A model generated the notes under the pieces. The model ran no database searches and was not told the DNA's origin. It was given only the letters and a program-made list of their open reading frames with translations. From Bromus sterilis (taxonomy: Eukaryota; Streptophyta; Magnoliopsida; Poales; Poaceae): a DNA stretch of 64,000 bases. Positions 43,386-55,332 of the stretch are shown in pieces. Where the stretch lies: contig OX465597.1 of the NCBI GenBank assembly GCA_950022295.1, positions 181,720,516 through 181,784,515 on the forward strand, in the 5' to 3' direction. Each line of letters opens with the position of its first letter. Within the stretch, counting starts at the first letter, position 1. Both the position numbers and the translations under genes were made by a program.

Positions 43386-45494
43386 AATCTTCTTTCTTCA
43401 AGTCAGCCCCAACATATTTCATATGTAGTGTGGCTGGTTTCCAATAGTTGTTGCACCTTCTATGTGTCAATTTCACCGACACCACTCCGTCTCCGGAATC
43501 ATCGTTTTACTTCCACGTTGTTTAAATTCTTGCAATTGTTTTGTTGATCATGTCATGCTTCATGCTACTTACACCTAGATTAAGGCTTAGACCAAAGCCA
43601 TTACAATGTAAATAAATGCATATAAAGTTGATGACTTGTCGTCATCACCTTCATTTAAACTTGACTAGACAGGGTCATACCATATCAATAAAACTTGAAC
43701 ATGCCATCCTTGTTTGAGTTTGCACCGTTGCTTACTTGTGTGTTTCCTTGCCGGTATCTTACGTTAGCACCCGAGACTGACGAGGAGACTTACGTGGAGC
43801 TGTCCGACACCGAGACCGAGGGTACCGTGGGTGCTGCTTCGACTACCTTACCAGGCACGGGGGAGAAACTGTGTCATTAATTTATAACTTTCTGCTCATG
43901 CCTAGCTGTAGACCTAGAACGTTGTTGCTTGATCCTATCCACCTTATATGCCATGTTTAAACCCATACAGCCATGATCCCCACATCCCAGCAAACCACTG
44001 TACTGCTAAGTTACCGCTGCTCAGCCATTGCTTATTATGGATAGAAAATTTGCTGCTTACCCTATATATTTATGGTTGGGATATCATGCTATAAAAGAAG
44101 TTGGTTGATATTTATTATTGTTAAATGATGTTAATTTATATTCGACGAAGGGTGGAAGGCTGGACTATCCCGTCTGGTGTTTTGTTCCATTTGAGTCACT
44201 TAGGACCTGAGTTTCGGGTATTGTGTTTCTTGACGAGCGTGCCTAATCGTGTGTGGGGTTTTATGGGGCCCCCTTGTCTTACCTACCTAGCTTCGTACAT
44301 TCTAGTGGTGGCCCGAGCTGATTTACATTTGCAATGTGTGTGTGCTGGTTGGATCCCTAGTTGTTTCCAAACCAAACCAGCGCCAGGAGTACATAGTTTC
44401 TAGGCTGGCCCAACTAGACCGGCTGAGGACCCGGTCTCATAAGAGAACTAACCGGTAATCCAAACCCGAGTTATATGGTAGAGTCCGACTCGAGAGCGTG
44501 GCCAGCTTTTGAGTTGGGTGTCGACTCACCGGGGGCCACCCGGATATGTGTGTTGCTAGTTAGAGGGACTCTGGCGTTCCGGAGTTTCAGGCGCTTACTT
44601 AGCCAAGTGGAAACCGGGCGTACATGCGACGTCTATAATGGACAGTTGGTACACCCCTGCCGGGTAAATCTTTTCGAAAAGCCGTGTCCGCGGTTATGGA
44701 CGACTTGAGACCTACTCCTTGTTCATAGAATAACATCAAAAATAATCATGCTATAAAACTTGACAAACCGTGTGCGTGCCTTGGTTGTCTTTCTCCGTCC
44801 AGGGGGATCGAGAGAGAAACGAGGTTGTGTTATGTTTGCGTAATTAGGTGAATAGCCGACTTAAGACACGTTGTCAACGTAACTTCTTGGATCTCATCTC
44901 TATTCTGATAGAACGAGTAGCCACCATATGTGCTAGTACGGCTGCAACCTGTCTATGTCTTTACCTTTCTTGTAGCGTTAGTTATTCCGTAATGACATGT
45001 TCTCACCCCCGTTTACATTTCTGTCTTTACCGCTTTGCCTGATCGGCCGCTGCAGTGGACTACTACCTCGACCCGAGCACCGGACGCTACTTCGTGGAGG
45101 TGCCCCCGGAGGATGACGACGAGTACGAGTACCTCGACCAGTAGGATCTTGTAGTTGGGTTCAGACGTTCCCGTGGGTGGATATTTATGTGTAGCCCTCT
45201 CTAGGGAAATTCGGATCTTGACCGTACTCGGTCCCTATTATGCTTCCGCTCGATGTATTGATGAGTTGTACTCAGATGATGTTGTATTATTAGAAAGTGG
45301 CGTTGTATGCCCTGTTCTATTTATCTAACTATATGTATTTCTGTCTTGTAGAGTTGTGCTTATATACCTGTTGTCGAGAATCCGGCAGCGACACGAGTGC
45401 GAGTGTCGTGCGCCGGTGGCGTTTGATGCGCTTCTAACTCCGACCGGACGCGAGAGCGACTAGTTAGAGTTAGTACCGCATCAGGGGCCTTACA
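43386..45494 (+). repeat. Family B 5' LTR, second segment
   Basis: Resumes with the duplicated aatct and ends ...CAGGGGCCTTACA. Holds two exon-like blocks (43768-43821 and 45056-45144). Between them lies the block shared with families A and C (about 44643-44735: ttggtacacccctgc, cttttcgaaaag, cgtgtccgcgg, gacgacttgagacc). Confidence 0.88.
43768..45144 (+). CDS. Putative spliced coding exons inside the family B 5' LTR
   Basis: Two exon-like blocks: 43768-43821 and 45056-45144. The first follows an acceptor-like cttacgttag and, from its third base, reads PETDEETYVELSDTETE. It ends in GAGG before a donor-like GTACCG. The second follows GATCGGCCGCTGCAG and reads DYYLDPSTGRYFVEVPPE then DDDEYEYLDQ and TAG. 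Joining them keeps the frame (G + TG makes Val). About 41 of 45 complete codons end in G or C, as in grass genes and unlike the surrounding LTR. The intron would be 1,234 bases. The upstream exon(s) are not identified. The peptide is very acidic and Tyr-rich; no homologue recognised. Identical in the 3' LTR. Confidence 0.45.
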
Positions 45495-46181
45495 ACTTGG
45501 TATCAGAGAAGGACTGACTGTAGGACCCTTTACTGGTCGAAGTTGAGTCTAGAAACTATTTTGGTAGTTATATAGGAAAAAAATTCGGAGAGTAGGACCT
45601 CTTTCTGTTTTCTTCTTATCCCACCCTCCCACCCCTTTTTCCGTGAGGAAGTGAAACGAGGTTTTGTCTCTGCAACTTATCCTCTTTCAAAACAATCTAG
45701 GTTCTCGGTTACATGAGGCTCCGATTCCTCTATAATTTTTTCTAGCGACGAGATGTGTTGGCGTCTTTGAGACCACTGAGCCGCCACTTGGGGTTGACTG
45801 CTCTACCTCGCTTACGGCGTACCCCAGGTGAAACGTCCATACAGGATTGGCGGGCATCCTATGGTAACATGGAGGTGGTGTCTTTTCCCCTATGGACGAC
45901 CGTGATGGCAGGCCGCTGAGGGCAGATGTCTCATTGTTCAGGTTTCCAACCGCTCGTATATATTGTTGTGTGCTCGCTAGCAGATTATTATCCTGGATTC
46001 GGATGATCTTGGTTTGGGGATTCCAGTAGCACCTAGCTATCGAATTTCCGGGTTAACCTTGGTGGGATTTCAGCCTTCGGCTTTCTCATACCTCGTGAGG
46101 AAGTTTTGTTGTCAATATTGCTTTACCTTCTGGTTACTTCAATGTTTCGACCATGTTCTCATAAGTGTTCCTGTATACAGG
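45495..46181 (+). other. Family B PBS and gag-pol leader
   Basis: The PBS TGGTATCAGAG is at 45498-45508. The ~690-base leader shares phrases with the family A internal domain (cggagagtagga). It contains several ATGs, and the gag ATG at 46182 is preceded by an acceptor-like tgtatacag, so a leader intron is possible. No gene in the leader. Confidence 0.6.
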
Positions 46182-49100
46182 ATGCCAAGAGCGAACATGC
46201 CGCCGCCAGAGAACCCTATCCTTGGGGAGGCTGTAGCCGAAGTGGCTCAGGGCACAGCTGCGATCCTACAGATGTTGCAGAACCAGAGTACCCAGAGGAA
46301 TGATCGACCACAGCACACCACACTGCAGCAGTTCCTCGCGATCAGCCCCCCCAGGTTCTCCGAGGCTCGAGACCCGCTGGAGGCGGATGACTGGATCGCA
46401 GAGATCAAGAAGCACTTCAAGGCCAACACCGTCAGACCCGTCGACTACGTCACCTTCGCCTCCTTCCAGCTTCAGGGTGCCGCAGGCAGTTGGTTCTCGA
46501 CGTACAAGGCCAACAAGGGTGATGCAGAGATCACTTGGGAGGACTTCGTCAGGGATTTCAGAGCAGCTCATATTCCCAGTGGACTGATCGAGAGGAAGCG
46601 CGAGGAGTTCTTAGCTCTGAGGCAGGGGGACAGGTCTGTGCAGGAGTATAACCTGGCCTTCGTCAGGCTTGCCAGGTACATTCCAGAGGAGGTCTCGACA
46701 GAGGCCAAGCGCATTGCCAGGTTCCGCGGTGGTCTTGCCACGGACATCAAGTATGCGCTCACCTTGTCAACGCCACGCCTGTTCTCAGAGTTCGTCGACC
46801 AGGCTATCAGACAGGAGTCAGCTGAGGCAGAGCGTTCCGCAGAGAAGAGGAAGCAGAGAGAGCACAGTTCAGCAGTGATGGTCCACAAGAAGGCAAAGTC
46901 CTGGGTTACAGAGCCACAGTCTCAGCCGCAGCGTCAACAGTTTCAGCCAAGGGGGGCAGTTGTCCGCACTTTTGCCCGCCCTCCCGTCCCAGTGCAGCAT
47001 GGACCTCGCTCTACTCCACCCTCCGCGAGGCCGCCTGCTCCACAGGGCCAGCCCAGGCCAGAGATCACGTGCTTCAAGTGTGGCAAGCCGGGGCACAAGT
47101 CTCCGCAGTGCACCGACCCTCGTTTCGCCCGGCTGCCTCCACCTCCACCTCGCTCTACACCGAGCAACGCGATGGTGCGGGCCCAGCCACGAGCGCTCCG
47201 TGTGAACAACGTGACCGTCGCAGATGCCCAGCAGTCGTCTGAGATTGTGCTTGGTAGGTTGCTTGTATGTTCAATTCCAGCGACAGTTTTGTTTGATTCC
47301 GGAGCTTCCCATTCCTTCATGTCCGATGCTTTTGCCAGTTCACTTGACCTTCCACGTGAGAGGTTGCCTATACCTCTAGCAATTGCTTCTCCAGGTTCGA
47401 GGATGCAGTCAGCGGGCAGTATCCCAGATGTGCAGATTTGTATCCAAGGAGCCATCTTTTCCTCGTCTTTGATTGTCTTGCCCCGTTCAGACATTGATGT
47501 CATTTTGGGCATGGATTGGCTTGTCAAGTACAAGGCCAAGGTTGATTGTCCGTCCAAGACCGTGTTGCTGACGCACGATTCAGGCGCAGATATTTGGTAC
47601 AGTTGTGGCTCGACAGTAGGATCAGCACAGTTGTACGCTCTGAACGCTGGAGTTGCTCCATTGATCCAGGAGGTCAGAGTTGTTCGAGAGTTCCTAGATG
47701 TCTTCCCAGAGGAGTTGCCAGGTATTCCACCCGTCCGTGCTATTGAGTTCGTGATCGAGCTAGAACCTGGTACACAGCCGATATCTCGGCAGCCTTACAA
47801 GATGTGTCCAGAGGAGCTGATTGAGTTGAAGGAGCAGCTTGTCAAGCTTGAAAAGGATGGGCTCATTCGTCCGAGCACTTCCCCTTGGGGTGCCCCGTGT
47901 CTTTTTGTGAAGATAAAAGATGGTACTAGCCGGTTGGTCCAGGACTACCGTGGCATCAACAAGAAGACCATAAAAAACAAGTACCCTTTGCCCAAAATCA
48001 ATGACCTATTTGAGAAGTTGCATGGAGCAAAGGTGTTCTCAAAGCTTGATTTAAAGATGGGGTACCACCAGATTCGTGTCCGTGAGGAGGACATTCCCAA
48101 GACAGCCTTCCGCACTCGTTATGGACTGTACGAGTTTACGGTCATGACGTTTGGATTTTCAAACGCACCTCCCACGTTCATGAGGGCCATGAACTATCTG
48201 TTCCAAGAATGGCTCGACGTGTTCGTACTCCTCTACCTCGACAACATCCTTGTCTTTTCCAAGTCAGAGGCTGAGCATGAGGAGCATCTCAGATTGGTGT
48301 TGCAGAAGTTGAGAGATCACCAGTTTTATGCCAAGTTCTCCAAGTGTGAGTTTTGGCTCAATAAGGTCAACTTCCTTGGCCATGTCATTTCCTCAGAGGG
48401 CATTGCCGTTGACCCAGACAGAGTCCGGGCGATTCAGGATTGGACTCCGCCGAAGAATGTCAAGCAACTGAGGAGTTTTCTCGGACTTGCCAGCTATTTC
48501 AGGAAGTTTGTCGAGAATTTCTCCAAGATAGCAAAGCCGATGACGGAGTTGTTGTGCAAGGGCAAGAGGTACATTTGGTCACAGGCTTGCCAGGCATCTT
48601 TTGATGAATTGAAGCTAAGGATGACCACAGCTCCGATCCTTACACCGCCAGACGAGTCACAGCCGTTTCAAGTTTTCTGTGACGCCTCGTTGAATGGCCT
48701 TGGCGGAGTGCTGATGCAGGGAAAGAGTATTGTGGCTTACACATCGAGACAGTTGAAGCAGGCTGAGAGGAACTACCCGACCCACGATCTGGAGCTGGCT
48801 GCAGTGATTCATGCGTTGGTTACTTGGCGACACCTCCTCCTAGGGAGGAAGGTTGATGTGTTCACCGATCACAAAAGCTTAAAGTACTTGTTCACGCAGC
48901 CTAACCTGAACTTGAGGCAAAGGAGATGGCTCGAGACTATTACTGAGTACTCCGTGGATATTCAGTATACGCCTGGCAAGGAGAATGTCATAGCCGATGC
49001 GTTGAGCCGCAAGGGAGATTGCAACAATGTCGAGGTGCAGAAGATCCACCCTGATTTGTGTGAGTCCTTTCGAAGGGTCAATCTCGAGTTAGTTCCAGCA

Positions 49101-50570
49101 GGCTATCTAGCCAACCTTGTGGTAGAGCCCACTATCCGTGAGAAGATTCGTGAAGCTCAGTCTGGTAGCTCAATGATTCAGAAAGTCAAACAGGGTATTG
49201 CCGCCTCAGTTCCGAAGTACGGGTGCTTTTCAGTGCATAATGACGGCACCGTGATGTTCAAGGAGCGAGTTGTTGTTCCCAAGGAAGGAGGTCTCAGAGA
49301 GGTCATCTTGAAAGAAGCCCATGATTCAAAGCTGTCTATCCACCCTGGTAGCACCAAGATGTATCAGGACCTCAAGCAGAGTTTTTGCTGGACTTGTATG
49401 AAGCGGTATGTTGCCCGTTTTGTCTCCCAGTGTGATGTGTGCAGGAGAGTGAAAGAACAGCACCAGAAGCCTGCAGCGCTACTTCAGCCAATTGAAATTC
49501 CGGAGTGGAAATTGGATCACATTGAGATGGATTTCATCCTAGGTTTTCCTCTGTCGCAGAAGAAGAACAATGCCATCTTTGTCGTCATTGACAATCTCTC
49601 CAAAGTTGCCCACTTCTTTCCAGTGAAGGACTCCATTTCAGCAGCTCAGTTGGCGGATTTGTACACCGCAAGAGTTGTATCTTTGCATGGCATTCCCAAG
49701 AAGATCAGTTCAGATAGAGGCAGCCTTTTCACCTCTAAGTTCTGGCAGGCCTTTCAAAAGGCAATTGGTACGAAGGTGTTGTTCAGTACCGCTTATCACC
49801 CTCAGACAAGTGGGCAAGTCGAGCGCGTGAACCAAGTCCTAGAGGACATGCTTCGGGCATGTGTCATCTCGTTTGGCATGAAGTGGGAAGAGTGCTTGCC
49901 GTATGCTGAGTTCTCTTACAACAACAGCTATCAGGAAAGTCTGCAAGCAGCACCGTTTGAAGTCTTGTATGGTCGCAAGTGCAGGACACCTTTGAACTGG
50001 TCCGAGACGGGTGAGAGGCAGCTGTTCGGTCCATATGTGATACAAGAGGCAGAGGACAGAGTGAAGATTGTCCGGGAGCACCTAAAGGCAGCACAGTCTA
50101 GGAAGAAGGCCTATTATGACAAAAGACACCGTGGTGTATCATTTTAGGTTGGTGGTTGGGCGTACCTGAGAGTGTCTCCATTGAGGGGAACTCACCGCTT
50201 TGGCATCAAAGGAAAGCTCGCTCCAAGATTTTTCGGACCTTTCCGCATCCTTGAGAATAGAGGACCTCTTGCCTTTCGGCTCGAGCTGCCAGAGAGTCTA
50301 TCCATGGTGCATGATGTGTTCCACGTCTCCCAGTTGAAGCAGTGTTTCAAGCAGCCAGAGCAGGCAGTGGACTTAGGCGAGATCCAGCTGAGTGCGGACC
50401 TTTCCTACTCAGAGCGTCCAGTCCGTGTTCTTGACACGTCCGAGCGCAAGACTCACAACAAGTCCGTCAAGTTCCTCAAGGTGCAGTGGGCACATCACTC
50501 GGAGAAGGAGGCAACATGGGAGCGTGAAGATCATCTCCATTCTGAGTATCCCGAGCTTTTTCATGCTTAG
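46182..50570 (+). pseudogene. Family B chromovirus gag-pol with chromodomain; RT motif mutated and one stop
   Basis: Single frame of about 1,460 codons. I prefer ATG 46182 (MPRANMPPPENPILGEA), since the open frame upstream lies in the leader. Gag core: RDPLEADDWIAEIKKHF and LRQGDRSVQEYNLAFVRLA. Zinc knuckle CFKCGKPGHKSPQC (~47070). Protease LFDSGASHSF (~47290). RT: SKLDLKMGYHQIRV, then YLDN (48234-48245) where YxDD is required. RNase H: FCDASLNGLGG, TDHKSLKYLF, NVIADALSRK. Integrase: zinc-binding HDSKLSIHPG...CDVC; catalytic contexts HIEMDF, SSDRGSLFTS and SGQVERVNQ. TAG at 50145-50147 stands where Glu is usual (F-E-V-G). After it come GKLAPRFFGPFRILENRG and a C-terminal chromodomain (PVRVLDTSERKT ... 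VQWAHHSEKEATWERED), which targets integration to modified chromatin. Both defects are single-base changes. Confidence 0.92.
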
Positions 50571-50593
50571 ATCTCGGGACGAGATCCTGTGTT

Positions 50594-50606
50594 GGTAGGG
50601 GAGAGC
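50594..50606 (+). other. Family B polypurine tract
   Basis: GGTAGGGGAGAGC directly before the 3' LTR. GATCTCGGGACGAGATCC lies just upstream, and this motif is also kept in the internal domain of family A. Confidence 0.75.
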
Positions 50607-53600
50607 TGTAACATCCCACATGTAATAAGCTACCAAACACCATGTAATGGTACTTCCTCTGTTGGACTTGTAACTTACCATGGTGGATGTTTTTGTGATT
50701 TCATGTGATGATCTTAATTGGCATTGGGATTGGAGCCTTTTTGGGTTGTTTGCTTTTGCATCCAAAATGGTTCAAGAAGGGGGTTGAAGGAATTTTCCTT
50801 GTTGCATGCTTACTCTTCTTGATCCCAATTTTGGCCTAGCCATTTTAATTGCTAGAGCAAGGGTTTTAAAATCCTCAAAGCATTTTTGCCGTCATCAAAA
50901 ACAGTAGCCCTAGTTCAAAGTGAATTTGAATTCAAAAGGGGGCCACATTTTTGTTGTTGCCAAAATTGGTCAAACCAATTTTGTTAAATCTAGGAAAATG
51001 CAAGGATTAAGAATTTCAAAGTCACGGAATTTTGAACCTTCTGTTTTCCTCTCAAAAACTCCCCAAAGGCCTTTTCTATTTAATTTTAAATGGAAATGGT
51101 GTTATTTGAATTTTTGGGTGAACTTCTCTGCATCCAAAATTGTGCAACCAATTTTGGATGATCTGGCATGAGGAAAGGAGTTTTTAAAAAAAAATATTTC
51201 ATATATATTTTGTCTCCTTTTTCTTTTCCTTTTTCCCTTTCTTTTCTCAGATGGATTTCCTTTATTCGAAAGGGCCTAGCCTCTTTTTTTCTATCCTCCC
51301 AGCAAGGCCTGGCCCAATTGGGCTCAGCCATCCCGCAGCCCAGCTGCTTTCCAGCGAAGCGGTACGGAGGGAGCTTCGTACGCCATTGATTTGTGATCAG
51401 GCGTCCTGGATAGAACGCCTTTCCACGTCGTCTCCCTCCTCCTCTCACAGCCGACGCCGGCATCGACGTCGACGCCCGTCGACGTGGCTAGAGGGAGCCT
51501 CCCCCTTTTAAACCGCGCTCCCGAGCTCAGAAAACCCCCTAGGGTTCCATTCCCCCCATCTTTTCCGCCGCCGCCGCCGCTCGAGCGAGATCTCTCCTCC
51601 CCTGTTCCGCCAAGCACCATGATTCCGGTGAAGAATTCACCGCCGCCTCGCCACGATTCCTCGGGCCAGCGCTTGATTCAGGTCGTCTGTGGACTCACCT
51701 CCCCTTTTGCTTCACGCAGGCAACAGGAAGGAGCTTCTGAGCGGTCCCGCGACGACGACCCCCGCCTCCGACCCGTCTGCTTCCTCGTCGCCGTCGACCC
51801 CCTTCCGTCGTCCCCGTTGCGAGTCGTCACCGGCCACCCCTAGGTGAGCGAGATGACGCCCTTCCTTCTCCCCGTAGCAGTAGCAGTAGGGCCGCGAGTG
51901 TCGGGCCGCGAAGCCGTCCGCCGTGGCACGGCTTGCCGTGTCGCCGGTGACCCCCGTGACCCCGGCGTGGCCTGGACGAGTGAGAGCATGGTGTGGCCGC
52001 GTCCAGAGCACGCCAGTGGCCCAAAGGAGGTAGCTTGGCGCCCCCCTTTACGTTTTGCGTGTTTCTGAAGTTCGCTGTAGACCGTGGCCGCCGTGGTTTT
52101 CCGGTGAAGCACGCGTCGTCGTTGTTGCGTCTCCGGTGCGTCGCAGTGCAGGAATGGATACCTGGGTGTGCCCTCTACGTGCTGCAAGTCGTTGTCCAGT
52201 CGCCGGTGTAGCGTAGCCATGGAGAGCTTCGTCGCCGTTCCGCTCCGCGCGCTGTCAGGTCGGGGTTCAGTCGAAGTGCAGTTCAGTCGCCGGGTGCAGC
52301 ACGGGTTAACTGGGTTGACACCCTTGTATGTTCAGAAAACGCTTCGCAGTGTAGTGGCGAGGGAGAACTGCTTGCGCCTGGGAGACCCGGGTTCGATCCC
52401 TGGCTCCCCCCCCCTTTATTTTTATTTACCGCGTCGCCTCCTCCAGGGGCTGACAGCCGGGGCCCTCACGTCAGTGAGTGAGCTGCCCGAGTGGCCAGCG
52501 GGCTGAGCCCACGGTGGCTGTGGGATGGGCTCGGTCCAGCTGGGCCATGGAGTTGAGTTGGGCCCCGAGCGCCCGAGGCTGGCCCATGCGGCCAAGTCCT
52601 CTCCTTTTTCTTTTTTTTCTTTTATTTTCTTTTCTGGTCAATTCAAATTTGAATTTGAATTCAAATTCAAATTGGATTTTCAACTTCTTTTGCAAACAGG
52701 GGCATCCCATATATGTTTTTGGGGTAGCTTGAGCTACTGAACAGTATGGTGAGGTGCATTTCTTCATTTGACACCTCTACTAATTGGAGCTTAGTCATTT
52801 TGTAGTTTGCCCCCCTGTAAGTTCTTTGAATTTTTTTGTCAAGTTGTTCAAAATTTAAATTGCCCATGCCATACATGAATTTTGGGTAATTTTTCATATG
52901 GAGTTGCCTGGTGATGTAGATTTAATCATTTAATCCTTTTTCAAAATGCATGGGGTGCAATTTTGCACTCAGCCCCCTGAACTTCAATTGAATTTGCAAC
53001 TGTCCTTGCAAATTCAAATGGGGACTTTTCATATATGCTTTTGGGGTGTTTTTCTGCAAGGATTTCAATAGTGATGTCCTCATTATGTTTGTGCAACTCA
53101 TGAAGTCAAGGTGTGGTCACCTGACCCAGGAGCATTCAGGTCCTTCTGCTTACAACATTTTCAACTTCAGTGCATTTGAAGTGTTGTTCATCTGATCTCT
53201 TCAATCTGTTCCATGTCATCTTCAATCTTCTTTCTTCAAGTCAGCCCCAACATATTTCATATGTAGTGTGGCTGGTTTCCAACAGTTGTTGCACCTTCTA
53301 TGTGTCAATTTCACCGACACCACTCCGTCTACGGAATCATCGTTTTACTTCCACGTTGTTTAAATTCTTGCAATTGTTTTGTTGATCATGTCATGCTTCA
53401 TGCTACTTACACCTAGATTAAGGCTTAGACCAAAGCCATTACAATGTAAATAAATGCATATAAATTTGATGACTTGTCGTCATCACCTTCATTTAAACTT
53501 GACTAGACAGGGTCATACCATATCAATAAAACTTGAACATGCCATCCTTGTTTGAGTTTGCACCATTGCTTACTTGTGTGTTTCCTTGCCGGTAACTTAC

Positions 53601-55332
53601 GTTAGCACCCGAGACTGACGAGGAGACTTACGTGGAGCTGTCCGACACCGAGACCGAGGGTACGGTGGGTGCTGCTTCGACTACCTTACCAGGCAAGGGG
53701 GAGAAACTGTGTCATTAATTTATAACTTTCTGCTCATGCCTAGCTGTAGACCTAGAACGTTGTTGCTTGATCCTATCCACCTTATATGCCATGTTTAAAC
53801 CCATACAGCCATGATCCCCACATCCCAGCAAACCACTGTACTGCTAAGTTACCGCTGCTCAGCCATTGCTTATTATGGATAGAAAATTTGCTGCTTACCC
53901 TATATATTTATGGTTGGGATATCATGCTATAACAGAAGTTGGTTGATATTTATTATTGTTAAATGATGTTAATTTATATTCGACGAAGGGTGGAAGGCTA
54001 GACTATCCCGTCTGGTGTTTTGTTCCATTTGAGTCACTTAGGACCCGAGTTCCGTGTATTGTGTTTCTTGACGAGCGTGCCTAATCGTGTGTGGGGTTTT
54101 ATGGGGCCCCCTTGTCTTACCTACCTAGCTTCGTACATTCTAGTGGTGGCCCGAGCTGATTTACATTTGCAATGTGTGTGTGCTAGTTGGATCCCCAGTT
54201 GTTTCCAAACCAAACCAGGGCCAGGAGTACATAGTTTCTTGGCTGGCCCAACTAGACCGGCTGAGGACCCGGTCTCATAAGAGAACTAACCGGTAATCCA
54301 AACCCGAGATATACGGTAGAGTCCGACTCGAGAGCGTGGCCAGCTTTTGAGTTGGGTGTCGACTCACCGGGGGCCACCCGGATATGTGTGTTGCTAGTTA
54401 GAGGGACTCTGGCGTTCCGGAGTTTCAGGCGCTTACCTAGCCAAGTGGAAACCGGGCGTACATGCGACGTCTATAATGGACAGTTGGTACACCCCTGCAG
54501 GGTAAATCTTTTCGAAAAGCCGTGTCCGCGGTTATGGACGACTTGAGACCTACTCCTTGTTCATAGAATAACATCAAAAATAATCATGCTATAAAACTTG
54601 ACAAACCGTGTGCGTGCCTTGGTTGTCTTTCTCCGTCCAGGGGGATCGAGAGAGAAACGAGGTTGTGTTATGTTTGCGTAATTAGGTGAATAGCCGACTT
54701 AAGACACGTTGTCAACGTAACTTCTTGGATCTCATCTCTATTCTGATAGAACGAGTAGCCACCATATGTGCTAGTACGGCTGCAACCTATCTATGTCTTT
54801 ACCTTTCCTGTAGCGTTAGTTATTCCGTAATGACATGTTCTCACCCCCGTTTACATTTCTGTCTTTACCGCTTTGCCTGATCGGCCGCTGCAGTGGACTA
54901 CTACCTCGACCCGAGCACCGGACGCTACTTCGTGGAGGTGCCCCCGGAGGATGACGACGAGTACGAGTACCTCGACCAGTAGGATCTTGTAGTTGGGTTC
55001 AGACGTTCCCGTGGGTGGATATTTATGTGTAGCCCTCTCTAGGGAAATTTGGATCTTGACCGTACTCGGTCCCTATTATGCTTCCGCTCGATGTATTGAT
55101 GAGTTGTACTCAGATGATGTTGTATTATTAGACAGTGGCGTTGTATGCCCTGTTCTATTTATCTAACTATATGTATTTCTTTCTTGTAGAGTTGTGCTTA
55201 TATACCTGTTGTCGAGAATCCGGCAGCGACACGAGTGCGAGTGTCGTGCGCCGGTGGCGTTTGATGCGCTTCTAACTCCGACCGGACGCGAGAGCGACTA
55301 GTCAGAGTTAGTACCGCATCAGGGGCCTTACA
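50607..55332 (+). repeat. Family B 3' LTR (uninterrupted, 4,726 bp)
   Basis: TGTAACATCCCAC to ...CAGGGGCCTTACA, followed by gagat. It gives the undisturbed reference for the family. tRNA-like block at ~52350-52411 (B box 52390-52399). Exon-like blocks at 53606-53659 and 54894-54982. Confidence 0.92.
53606..54982 (+). CDS. Putative spliced coding exons inside the family B 3' LTR
   Basis: Blocks 53606-53659 and 54894-54982 repeat those in the 5' LTR without any base change, including donor GTACGG/GTACCG (one difference just after GTAC) and acceptor GCTGCAG. The joined frame and stop are the same. With ~1.2% divergence elsewhere about two changes would be expected, so zero is not significant. 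Same reading and caveats as the 5' copy. Confidence 0.45.

Larger units (their letters stand above)
26631..55332 (+). mobile_element. Family B Tekay-type chromovirus (Gypsy), complete, with a nested Copia
   Basis: 5' LTR 26631-29229 plus 43386-45494 (~4.70 kb), internal domain 45495-50606 (5.1 kb), 3' LTR 50607-55332 (4,726 bp). Target duplication gagat at 26626-26630 and 55333-55337; the unoccupied site is visible in the sister LTR at 59567-59571. A single gag-pol frame ends in a chromodomain, and the LTRs are very long, as in the Tekay clade. About 26 differences were counted by eye over the last 2,109 bp of the two LTRs (~1.2%), and more in the first 900 bp (~2.4%). The insertion is therefore recent in evolutionary terms. 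Confidence 0.9.
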
